Below, piece after piece: positions 1 to 5,987 of a stretch of DNA of 5,987 nucleotides. Made by a program: the position numbers and the translations under genes. Each line of letters starts with the position of its first letter. Within the stretch, counting starts at the first letter, position 1. The stretch covers positions 678-6,664 of the forward strand of contig DNGE01000083.1 in NCBI GenBank assembly GCA_003486705.1. Reading direction: 5' to 3'. Under the pieces are notes generated by a model. The model was not told where the DNA came from and did no database searches. It saw only the letters and a list, made by a program, of their open reading frames with translations. The DNA is from Bacillota bacterium (GTDB taxonomy: Bacteria > Bacillota_I > Bacilli_A > MOL361 > Turicibacteraceae).

Positions 1-665
1 ACTGTGATATAACCTAATATTTCATCACCCGTTTGAACGGCTTTAAATAACGTTGTGTACTTATACTGACTTTCGCCACTTTCACTATTTGTAACCTGTT
101 CAGGATATTTCCAAATATAACGGTCTCTTAATTCAAACTTATTTTGACCATCGAGTAAGTAATGATAATACTGCTGTTGGTCTTCACTTATAAATAATTG
201 TGTTGGAATAGTAGTTGATAAATCAGGTAAAAATCTAATGCCCACAATCGGATACTCTTCATTATTATATTTGTACATTAAGTTTAAAAATTGATTTAAT
301 TGCTCACTCGTCTTTTTCAACGCCAACGTATCAACTAATTGGTCCTGATCATTAAATTCAAACTGATCTAACTTCTCATATTTAGAATAAAAATTCAACT
401 GATTTTGAGGCAACGTATCGTAGTATGTATATGAATCTTGATAAAACATATTAAACATCGAAATCGATTCATCAATTATTTTTTCATAAAACGTAATATG
501 ATGATTTATATTATCCCGCGCTTGAGTCACCGCAAGTTCAAAATCAACGAGTTTTTGTTTATAATTTTCTTCATACCGACTATAAAAATTGATTCCAAAC
601 GCACAGATAACCCCTAAAAATAAAAACCAAAACATTCCTGTTAAACGTCTAAATAAATAGTTCAT
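1..665 (-). CDS. Putative membrane-anchored extracytoplasmic sensor protein (N-terminal part, runs off left edge)
   Basis: Open reading frame of 221 complete codons, from ATG at 665 to the window edge, with no stop; the C-terminus is missing. The protein opens with a short basic N-terminus (MNYLFRR), then one hydrophobic segment at about residues 8-27 (rich in F, L, W, G), then about 195 residues of soluble, Tyr/Asn/Gln-rich sequence with a helical start (about 30-75). This is the layout of an inside-to-outside signal anchor followed by an extracytoplasmic domain. The last visible residues (Y203 to T221, with GDEILGYIT) resemble the strand-turn-strand 'G-Y-I' end of Cache/PAS-like sensor domains, which would place a second membrane helix and an output domain (histidine kinase, GGDEF or AraC-type) just beyond the edge. 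That is inference; no output domain is visible and I do not recognise the family. In-frame stops (TAA, TGA) lie 9 and 12 bases upstream, so ATG 665 is the earliest possible start. The camS stop lies 48 bases upstream with no terminator between, suggesting co-transcription. Confidence 0.8.
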   Translation of the reverse strand, partial: MNYLFRRLTGMFWFLFLGVICAFGINFYSRYEENYKQKLVDFELAVTQARDNINHHITFYEKIIDESISMFNMFYQDSYTYYDTLPQNQLNFYSKYEKLDQFEFNDQDQLVDTLALKKTSEQLNQFLNLMYKYNNEEYPIVGIRFLPDLSTTIPTQLFISEDQQQYYHYLLDGQNKFELRDRYIWKYPEQVTNSESGESQYKYTTLFKAVQTGDEILGYIT

Positions 666-678
666 AATGTATTATCAT

Positions 679-685
679 CCCTCCC
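679..685 (-). promoter_or_regulatory. Ribosome binding site of the sensor-like gene, unusually long spacing
   Basis: GGGAGGG on the minus strand, ending 13 bases before the ATG at 665; the camS and ligA sites in this window have about 7. No other purine-rich site lies closer, and in-frame stops exclude a start further upstream. An ATG at 676-678 touches the site directly but is in another frame. The long gap may mean less efficient initiation, or use of the downstream in-frame ATG at codon 11, which would remove part of the membrane anchor and is less likely. Confidence 0.6.
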
Positions 686-713
686 ATCATCGTATTCTTA
701 CAATATTAAGTTA

Positions 714-1889
714 CTATTCCCAATTAATTAATTTTAACGTAATATCATTTTCATTAACCCCTCGATGTAAAAGACCAAATACTTCTTGTGTTGATCGAAC
801 CACAACAGTTATCTCATATTGATTCGTAAAATTATCTTCAATCAACTTCGATAAAAGTTGATGGAACGATAATTTTTCGGCTAATCCATAAAAATCAATA
901 TTCACCGTAATTTCTAATTTATTTAAACTTTTATCTATATACTGAGCCACACCTATAACCCCATAATAATGCGGATAATATTGTTTTATCTCATCTTTAA
1001 ATTGATTAAATTGATCTAAAATTTGAAAATCAACACTTTGAACAGATTGATCGGGTAATAAATAATACTTCTCATCAATACTCGTCCAATTTTTAATCTT
1101 ATCTGTACTACTAGATAAATGCGTTTTGGCTACCATGTTTCCTGGTACAACAGAGCTATCTTCTTTTAAAACATATAACCCTATCATAATTTCCATGTTT
1201 TCAAAACCATCTTGTGTTCTTAAAATGTCAATTAATTGCTGAGCTATTTTTTTTCCCTCTTCAATTAACTGTTCTTCATCCATTTGAACCGTTTGTTCCA
1301 CATTAATTTCATTCACATACGTTTGGTAAGGATTTAAAGCTAATCCAATCGAAATCCCTTGAACCTCTACACCATCATTCACAATGGTTACATAATCTTG
1401 TTCCAATAAATAAGCAAGATAAACTGGGTTAACCGTCACACCATTAATCTCAAGAACTTCATCTGTTGTTGGATTTAACCCATAATCCACATACGTCTCA
1501 TCTTGTTCTTGAAGAGTGCCTAATTCCGCTTCTGTTTTTTTAGACGCTAATAAACTAATAACTAAATCTCTTGATAATAATTTTCCCTCTTGGAAAAACA
1601 CTTCATCAGGTGAATAATAACTTTGCGAATGTCGCATCAGCGCATTTTCAAATTCTTCAATGTCATAGCGATTCGACATATATTTATACACTAACCCTCT
1701 AATTGCACTCGATTCATACGGAATAATTGTACGATAATAATCCGTCGTATATTGGTTAGATAATTCTTGTTGCGTTGGGGTTAATTGTGATAAATCTTCA
1801 TCTGAAACCGATGGCACTGGAGGCTCTGTACAACCTACTAACATTAACGAACATAATAAACTAAAAATAGTAAAAAAACGCTTTGTCAT
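714..1889 (-). CDS. camS: CamS family surface lipoprotein
   Basis: Complete gene of 391 residues, the usual size of the CamS (sex pheromone cAM373 precursor) family; the Bacillus subtilis relative is yerH. The N-terminus is a classic lipoprotein signal: basic MTKR, a hydrophobic stretch at about residues 5-18, and the lipobox L-V-G-C with Cys20 as the lipidation and cleavage site. An acidic, Pro/Ser/Thr-rich linker follows (about 21-60), then the extracellular CamS domain to the end, including SNRYDIEEFENALMRHSQ and YYPHYYGVIGVAQYID-type segments. The protein should be anchored to the outer face of the membrane; its role there is not established. In enterococci and staphylococci the heptapeptide just before the lipobox Cys is released as a cAM373-like conjugation pheromone. 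Here residues 13-19 read CSLMLVG, unlike AIFILAS, so that activity is not expected. The start is supported by AGGAGGG at 1896-1902, six bases before the ATG. It follows the ligA stop by 18 bases, the usual family neighbourhood, and ends in TAG at 714-716. Confidence 0.9.
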   Translation of the reverse strand: MTKRFFTIFSLLCSLMLVGCTEPPVPSVSDEDLSQLTPTQQELSNQYTTDYYRTIIPYESSAIRGLVYKYMSNRYDIEEFENALMRHSQSYYSPDEVFFQEGKLLSRDLVISLLASKKTEAELGTLQEQDETYVDYGLNPTTDEVLEINGVTVNPVYLAYLLEQDYVTIVNDGVEVQGISIGLALNPYQTYVNEINVEQTVQMDEEQLIEEGKKIAQQLIDILRTQDGFENMEIMIGLYVLKEDSSVVPGNMVAKTHLSSSTDKIKNWTSIDEKYYLLPDQSVQSVDFQILDQFNQFKDEIKQYYPHYYGVIGVAQYIDKSLNKLEITVNIDFYGLAEKLSFHQLLSKLIEDNFTNQYEITVVVRSTQEVFGLLHRGVNENDITLKLINWE

Positions 1890-1907
1890 GATTTACCCTC
1901 CTATCTT

Positions 1908-3890
1908 CTATAACATAGCCAAGAAAGTTGTTTCGTCTAAGACTTCAACACCTAATTCCTGTGCTTTTTTCAACTTTGAACCACTTTTCTCTCCTGCAAT
2001 TAAGTAATCTGTATTTGAACTAACACTTGATGAAACCTTAGCGCCTAAAGACTCAAGCTTAATACCCGCTTCTTTTCGTGACATAACATGCAACGTTCCC
2101 GTTAGTACAACTGTTTTTCCAAAGAAGACAGAATTTGAATCAACTGAATCAAGTGTCAACCCTTTATATGCCATATTAACCTGTCGTTCAGATAACAACT
2201 GAATTAACTCAACATTAGCAAATTGTGAAAAGTAATGAACAATACTATTAGCGATGACATCTCCAATTTCACCAATTCCTTTAAAATCTTCCACCGTCGC
2301 AGCTTTTAAAGCACCCATCTCTTTAAAATGTGCAGCTAACACTTTTGCTGTTTTACTTCCTACATGACGAATCCCAAGACCAAACAATAAACGTTCTAAA
2401 CTGTTTTGTTTACTATTTTCAATCGCTTTAAGCAAGTTAGTCGCTTTTTTATCTCCCATGCGTTCTAAAGGTAGTAATTGTTCTTTTGTTAAGTTATATA
2501 AATCTGCTACATTAGTAATCAATTTCGCAGCAAATAGTTGTTCAACCACTTTTATTCCTAGTCCATCAATGTTCATGGCATCACGAGAAACAAAGTGACT
2601 TAAACTCTCGACAATTCGAGCTGGACAATCTGTATTTAAACAATAATGATCAGCTTCGCCATTTTCACGAACAAGTTCACTCTCGCAAACTGGACAATTT
2701 AAAATCATCTCGAATGGAACTTCATCACCATTACGACTATCTACAACGGGTTTAACAACCTCAGGTATAATCTCACCTGCTTTTCGAATAATAACACGGT
2801 CATTAATACGAATGTCTTTTTCTTTAACATAATCTTCATTGTGTAGTGTCGCACGTTGAACACGAGTTCCTGCGACACGAACAGGTTCTAATACAGCGTT
2901 TGGTGTTACCATCCCTGTGCGTCCAACAGTAAAAATAATATCTTTTAAAATAGTTTCTACTTCTTCTGCTGGAAATTTATACGCAATCGCATATCGTGGA
3001 CTTTTTACTGTATTCCCTAATTGTTCTTGAACAGCTAATTCATTCACTTTAATAACAATACCGTCAATTTCATACGGTAAATCAAAACGAGCAGCACTCC
3101 ATTTTTCAATATAAGCTAAAACACCCTCAATACTTTGACAAACCTCACGGTTTGAATTGACAGAAAATCCAAGTTCATCGATCTTCGTCAAACTTTCATC
3201 ATGTGTTTGACACTTTAAGACAGCAGCGCTCGGTACACCATAACTAAACATAGCTAACTGACGTTTCGAAGCAATTTTTGAATCTAATTGACGTAATGAC
3301 CCAGCTGCTGCATTTCTAGGATTTGCAAATAACTCCTCTCCATTGCGTTGACGCTGCTCATTCAATTTTTCAAGCGTGGCTTTTGACATATAAACCTCAC
3401 CACGTACTTCTAACTTATCCTGAAATGGAATAACTAACGGTATACTTTGAATAGTCTTTAAATTTTCACTAACATCCTCACCTGTTACCCCATCACCACG
3501 CGTTGCACCTTTAATAAATTTTCCATTATTATAATGTAGCGTAATCGCGAGTCCATCAATTTTCAATTCACAAACGTAAGTAGCACCCGGTGCTACTTTT
3601 TTAATACGCTCATCAAAATCACGTAAGTCTTTTTCATTGTACGCATTAGATAACGACAACATAGGTATCTCGTGAACAACTTTTTCAAAATTTGATAAAA
3701 CAGCTCCACCAACGCGAACCGTTGGTGAATTGTCTAGTTTTAATTCCGGATGTTTAGATTCTAACTCCATTAACTCTTGCATTAAGCGATCGTATTCTAA
3801 ATCACTCACACTCGGTTTATCTAACACATAATATTCTTCATTATATTTTGTTAATAAAGACGTCAGCTCTTTAATACGTTCTTGCACCAT
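1908..3890 (-). CDS. ligA: NAD+-dependent DNA ligase LigA
   Basis: Complete 660-residue protein, the normal length for bacterial LigA, the essential enzyme that uses NAD+ to seal nicks in duplex DNA during replication and repair. All expected parts are visible in order: an N-terminal Ia domain that binds the NMN half of NAD+ (about 1-70, with YYVLDKPSVSDLEYDRL); the adenylation domain with KIDG at 110-113, Lys110 being the residue that is adenylated; RGDGVTGEDVS at 131-141; EVRGEVYM at 161-168; EIDGIVIK at 274-281; the YKFPAEE motif at 304-310; an OB fold (about 315-395); a four-cysteine zinc finger (C399, C402, C417, C422); helix-hairpin-helix repeats (about 430-575); and a C-terminal BRCT domain (about 586-660, with GKTVVLTGTL). 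No catalytic residue is missing. The ATG at 3888-3890 is preceded by AGGAGG at 3898-3903 with seven bases of spacing. It lies 183 bases downstream of pcrA and 18 bases upstream of camS. A small hairpin abutting its ribosome binding site could influence translation. Confidence 0.98.
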   Translation of the reverse strand: MVQERIKELTSLLTKYNEEYYVLDKPSVSDLEYDRLMQELMELESKHPELKLDNSPTVRVGGAVLSNFEKVVHEIPMLSLSNAYNEKDLRDFDERIKKVAPGATYVCELKIDGLAITLHYNNGKFIKGATRGDGVTGEDVSENLKTIQSIPLVIPFQDKLEVRGEVYMSKATLEKLNEQRQRNGEELFANPRNAAAGSLRQLDSKIASKRQLAMFSYGVPSAAVLKCQTHDESLTKIDELGFSVNSNREVCQSIEGVLAYIEKWSAARFDLPYEIDGIVIKVNELAVQEQLGNTVKSPRYAIAYKFPAEEVETILKDIIFTVGRTGMVTPNAVLEPVRVAGTRVQRATLHNEDYVKEKDIRINDRVIIRKAGEIIPEVVKPVVDSRNGDEVPFEMILNCPVCESELVRENGEADHYCLNTDCPARIVESLSHFVSRDAMNIDGLGIKVVEQLFAAKLITNVADLYNLTKEQLLPLERMGDKKATNLLKAIENSKQNSLERLLFGLGIRHVGSKTAKVLAAHFKEMGALKAATVEDFKGIGEIGDVIANSIVHYFSQFANVELIQLLSERQVNMAYKGLTLDSVDSNSVFFGKTVVLTGTLHVMSRKEAGIKLESLGAKVSSSVSSNTDYLIAGEKSGSKLKKAQELGVEVLDETTFLAML

Positions 3891-3902
3891 CTTAATTCCT
3901 CC

Positions 3903-3931
3903 TAAAACAGATTTATGATGACTCTGTTTTA
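3903..3931 (-). promoter_or_regulatory. Inverted repeat abutting the ligA ribosome binding site
   Basis: Perfect 9-base arms, taaaacaga at 3903-3911 and tctgtttta at 3923-3931, around an 11-base loop. In the ligA mRNA the downstream arm ends on the first A of the AGGAGG ribosome binding site (3898-3903). The stem is AU-rich, so it is of modest stability, and no U-run follows it in the ligA direction, which argues against a terminator. It may act as a 5' leader structure tuning ligA translation or mRNA stability; that role is inferred from position alone. Confidence 0.4.
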
Positions 3932-3975
3932 TTACCTCAATTTATTACATCATCTATCAATCAAAATAACACCTT

Positions 3976-3990
3976 AAATGTCACACATTT
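3976..3990. repeat. Short perfect dyad in the pcrA-ligA spacer
   Basis: AAATGT and ACATTT arms (3976-3981 and 3985-3990) separated by three bases: six perfect pairs. It could be an operator or a small RNA hairpin. It does not match a regulator box I know; in particular it is not the GAAC-N4-GTTC LexA/DinR pattern of Bacillota. It overlaps a GTGACA sequence that resembles a -35 element, but the matching -10 position is poor. An AT-rich dyad of this size can also occur by chance. Confidence 0.25.
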
Positions 3991-3998
3991 TGTTCTAA

Positions 3999-4020
3999 GC
4001 TACCCCATTAATTGGGCAAC
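3999..4020 (-). repeat. GC-richer hairpin in the middle of the pcrA-ligA spacer
   Basis: On the minus strand GTTGCCC (4014-4020) can pair with GGGTAGC (3999-4005) using two G-U pairs, around an 8-base loop. It is noticeably more GC-rich than the spacer around it. No U-run follows, so it is not a standard intrinsic terminator. It may be an mRNA structure, or a trace of a repeat or insertion; nothing in the window allows a choice. Confidence 0.3.
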
Positions 4021-4052
4021 ACTTGCTTATCATCGAAAATGTCTATTGATTT

Positions 4053-4075
4053 AAAAACAAAACTTAGTTTTGTTT
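4053..4075 (-). terminator. Weak terminator-like hairpin at the pcrA stop codon
   Basis: Minus-strand arms AAACAAAAC (4067-4075) and GTTTTGTTT (4055-4063) give nine perfect pairs around a TAA loop, and the five-T run at 4053-4057 partly extends past the stem. The left arm includes the last two bases of the pcrA TAA stop. Only two of the nine pairs are G-C, so as an intrinsic terminator it would be weak or leaky. It could also protect the pcrA 3' end. Its symmetry means the same structure would form in a plus-strand transcript. Confidence 0.35.
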
Positions 4076-5987
4076 AATCACGCTTTTTAATAGCCGGGTG
4101 TGTTCCTAATAACTTTTTAATCCCATGAGGTGCACTAAAGGCAATTGAAATAATATCTCCATTAACCCCAACAATGACACCTTCACCAAACGTTTGGTGA
4201 TCGACTTTATCACCGCTATTCCAACTTGCCCCTTCATTTAAATTAACTGTAGGAACAACACGTGTTGGCGCCTTTGCCTCACTTTGCGTAAATGCTGGTC
4301 GAGTCGGATTTAAGCGCATCGGTTGTCGTCGACTTGCGCCCTCTTTATTTAATAACTCCTCACTAATTTCTTTAATAAACATTGACTCTGGATTACTTGT
4401 ACGTTTTCCATATTGGTAACGACTTTCTGAGTTTGTAATATAAAGCACATCTTCTGCACGCGTAATCGCAACATACGCTAAGCGGCGCTCTTCTTCTAAC
4501 TCATCCCCACCAATTTCAAGTGCTGAACGAAGTGGGAACACACCGTCCTCAAATCCACAAATAAAGACAACCGGAAACTCAAGTCCTTTCGCCGCGTGAA
4601 TCGTCATTAACGTCACTTTCGACTCTTGACTTTCTTCCTCTGTTTCAGTATCTGTTTGTAACATTAAATCATTTAGCATAATCGTTAACTTTGTCATCGT
4701 CGTTAAATCTTCAGCTGATTCTTCACTTTCCTCTTCAGCCAAAATTTCATTTAAATCTTGTTCTTCAAACTGATTAGCCATCGATTTAAACTCTTCTAAG
4801 TTATCAATGCGACTGTGAGACTCAATTGTATTTTCTGCTTGTAACATTTCTAAATAACCTGTTTGTGCTAAAACCATATCAATTAATTCAACTAAACTTT
4901 GATCATCTAGTTGCGCACGCAGTAAATAAATCATCTCTTTAAAGTCCATTAACTTATTTAACGTCGCTTTAGGAACAGCACCACTTGCATCTTGAATACA
5001 CGACATTAACGATAATTCCTGCTCAGCAGCAAAACGAATTAATTTATCTAAAGACGTCGCCCCAATTCCACGCTTCGGCTCATTGACCACACGTAAGAAC
5101 GATAAATCATCATCCGGATTACAAAGCAAACGTAAATAAGCCATTAAATCTTTAATTTCCTTACGTTTAAAGTAACTCATTCCACCTACTAAACGATACG
5201 GAATATTATTTTTTAATAACGCCTGCTCGATTGAACGAGATTGTGAATTCGTACGATATAACACGGCAAAATCATCATAACGACGTCCATCACGATAAAT
5301 ATAACTTATCTTATCCGCAATATAAGCCGCTTCAACATCACCATCATTTGCACGGTAATACTCAATCATTTCTCCTTCTCCACGATCAGACCATAACTTC
5401 TTATCTAAGCGCCCGATATTATTTCGAATCACATCATTCGCCGCATTTAAAATACGCTGTTTTGAACGATAATTTTGTTGCAGTAAAATAACTTTTGCAT
5501 TTGGATAGTCATTTTCAAACGATAAGATATTTTCAATATTTGCACCACGCCAACTATAAATAGACTGATCCGAATCCCCAACAACGCAAATATTTTGGAA
5601 TCTTTGAGCTAACATTTTAACAATTTTGTATTGCGCACCATTTGTATCTTGGTACTCATCAATGTGAATATATTGGAACTTATTTTGATAAAACGATAAA
5701 ACCTCAGGATTTTTCTCAAATAAATGCACCGTTAACATTAATAAATCATCAAAATCAACACGATTATTTTTAAATAATTTCTCCTGATACTTTTCATATA
5801 CTCTAATAACATCTTCATTTTCAAACTCACGACTTAAATCATGAGGCGTTTTTAAATCATTTTTGGCATTACTAATCTGTGATAAAAAATACTTTGGTGA
5901 TTGACGTTTTGGATCTAAGTTTAAATCTTCCATAACCGACTTAATCACACTTAATTGATCCGCATCATCTAAAATACCAAAACTTAA
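4074..5987 (-). CDS. pcrA: ATP-dependent DNA helicase PcrA (UvrD/Rep superfamily 1), N-terminus beyond right edge
   Basis: The frame is open from the window edge to TAA at 4074-4076: 637 visible residues. PcrA proteins are about 740 residues, so roughly 100 N-terminal residues, including the Q motif and Walker A (GxGKT), lie outside. PcrA is an ATP-driven 3'-to-5' helicase essential in many Gram-positives for repair, plasmid rolling-circle replication and clearing RecA or RNA polymerase from DNA. Counting from the edge, visible motifs are: Walker B DEYQDTN at 110-116; motif III GDSDQSIYSWRG at 137-148; motif IV QQNYRS at 170-175; motif V TLMTIHAAKGLEF at 459-471; and motif VI RRLAYVAITRA at 501-511, with arginines expected to contact ATP in IV and VI. 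The last 49 residues (WNSGDKVDHQTFGEGVIVGV onward) form the Tudor-like C-terminal domain that binds RNA polymerase, which separates PcrA from Rep. Oddity: the segment before motif V carries a longer, very acidic insertion than the B. subtilis protein. A GTG at 5946-5948 is internal; PcrA-like sequence (LDDADQLSVIKS) continues upstream of it. Confidence 0.97.
   Translation of the reverse strand, partial: LSFGILDDADQLSVIKSVMEDLNLDPKRQSPKYFLSQISNAKNDLKTPHDLSREFENEDVIRVYEKYQEKLFKNNRVDFDDLLMLTVHLFEKNPEVLSFYQNKFQYIHIDEYQDTNGAQYKIVKMLAQRFQNICVVGDSDQSIYSWRGANIENILSFENDYPNAKVILLQQNYRSKQRILNAANDVIRNNIGRLDKKLWSDRGEGEMIEYYRANDGDVEAAYIADKISYIYRDGRRYDDFAVLYRTNSQSRSIEQALLKNNIPYRLVGGMSYFKRKEIKDLMAYLRLLCNPDDDLSFLRVVNEPKRGIGATSLDKLIRFAAEQELSLMSCIQDASGAVPKATLNKLMDFKEMIYLLRAQLDDQSLVELIDMVLAQTGYLEMLQAENTIESHSRIDNLEEFKSMANQFEEQDLNEILAEEESEESAEDLTTMTKLTIMLNDLMLQTDTETEEESQESKVTLMTIHAAKGLEFPVVFICGFEDGVFPLRSALEIGGDELEEERRLAYVAITRAEDVLYITNSESRYQYGKRTSNPESMFIKEISEELLNKEGASRRQPMRLNPTRPAFTQSEAKAPTRVVPTVNLNEGASWNSGDKVDHQTFGEGVIVGVNGDIISIAFSAPHGIKKLLGTHPAIKKRD

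Noticed and set aside
649..690. 13-codon minus-strand mini-ORF overlapping the start of the sensor-like gene
   Set aside because: Its ATG lies upstream of the ribosome binding site rather than downstream, so initiation there is unlikely; kept only as part of the spacing observation.
3913..3976. Small plus-strand ORF starting ATGATG in the spacer (about 20 codons)
   Set aside because: No ribosome binding site, unremarkable composition, and it runs through the ligA-leader hairpin; no support beyond being open.
3955..3984. Possible ligA promoter (GTGACA at 3979-3984 as -35)
   Set aside because: At 17 or 18 bases of spacing the -10 positions read ATTGAT or TTGATA, too far from TATAAT to annotate. 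A promoter in the spacer remains possible but is not supported.
3999..4037. Minus-strand mini-ORF of 12 codons (MISKCC...) in the spacer
   Set aside because: No Shine-Dalgarno sequence before its ATG and no sign of coding conservation that can be judged here; probably chance.
5231..5491. Plus-strand 86-codon open frame
   Set aside because: It lies wholly antisense to conserved PcrA coding sequence, is His/Tyr-rich in the way expected of a shadow of AT-rich codons, resembles no family, and its location is fully explained by the helicase gene.
5946..5948. GTG as the start of pcrA
   Set aside because: The frame is open to the window edge and the upstream residues (LDDADQLSVIKS) match the PcrA family; the ATP-binding Walker A motif must lie further upstream, so this GTG is an internal valine.

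Overview
The window is an AT-rich stretch with all recognisable genes on the minus strand. Strong AGGAGG-type ribosome binding sites, AT-rich codon choice and the gene order pcrA - ligA - camS point to a low-GC Gram-positive bacterium (Bacillota, Bacilli or a close relative). I cannot name the genus from sequence alone.

Read in the direction of transcription (high to low coordinates) it contains: (1) the C-terminal six-sevenths or so of the UvrD-family helicase gene pcrA, whose start lies beyond position 5987; (2) a 183-base spacer (3891-4073) with several small inverted repeats, one abutting the ligA Shine-Dalgarno sequence; (3) a complete NAD+-dependent DNA ligase gene, ligA; (4) after 18 bases, a complete camS-type lipoprotein gene; (5) after 48 bases, the first 221 codons of a membrane-anchored protein with a large extracytoplasmic domain, probably a sensor protein whose output domain lies off the left edge.

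PcrA unwinds DNA and removes obstacles and RecA filaments during repair and replication. LigA seals the resulting nicks and joins Okazaki fragments. CamS is a surface lipoprotein of unclear cellular role that sits next to ligA in many Bacilli; in enterococci and staphylococci the signal peptide of this family is a source of the cAM373 sex pheromone. The tight spacing and lack of a convincing terminator suggest that ligA, camS and the putative sensor are co-transcribed. Whether pcrA reads through into ligA depends on the spacer.

This is mostly conserved housekeeping DNA, and I see no mobile element, CRISPR array, RNA gene or clearly new system. The points most worth a second look are the unidentified sensor-like gene at the end of the operon, the structured pcrA-ligA spacer, and an acidic insertion in PcrA before motif V.
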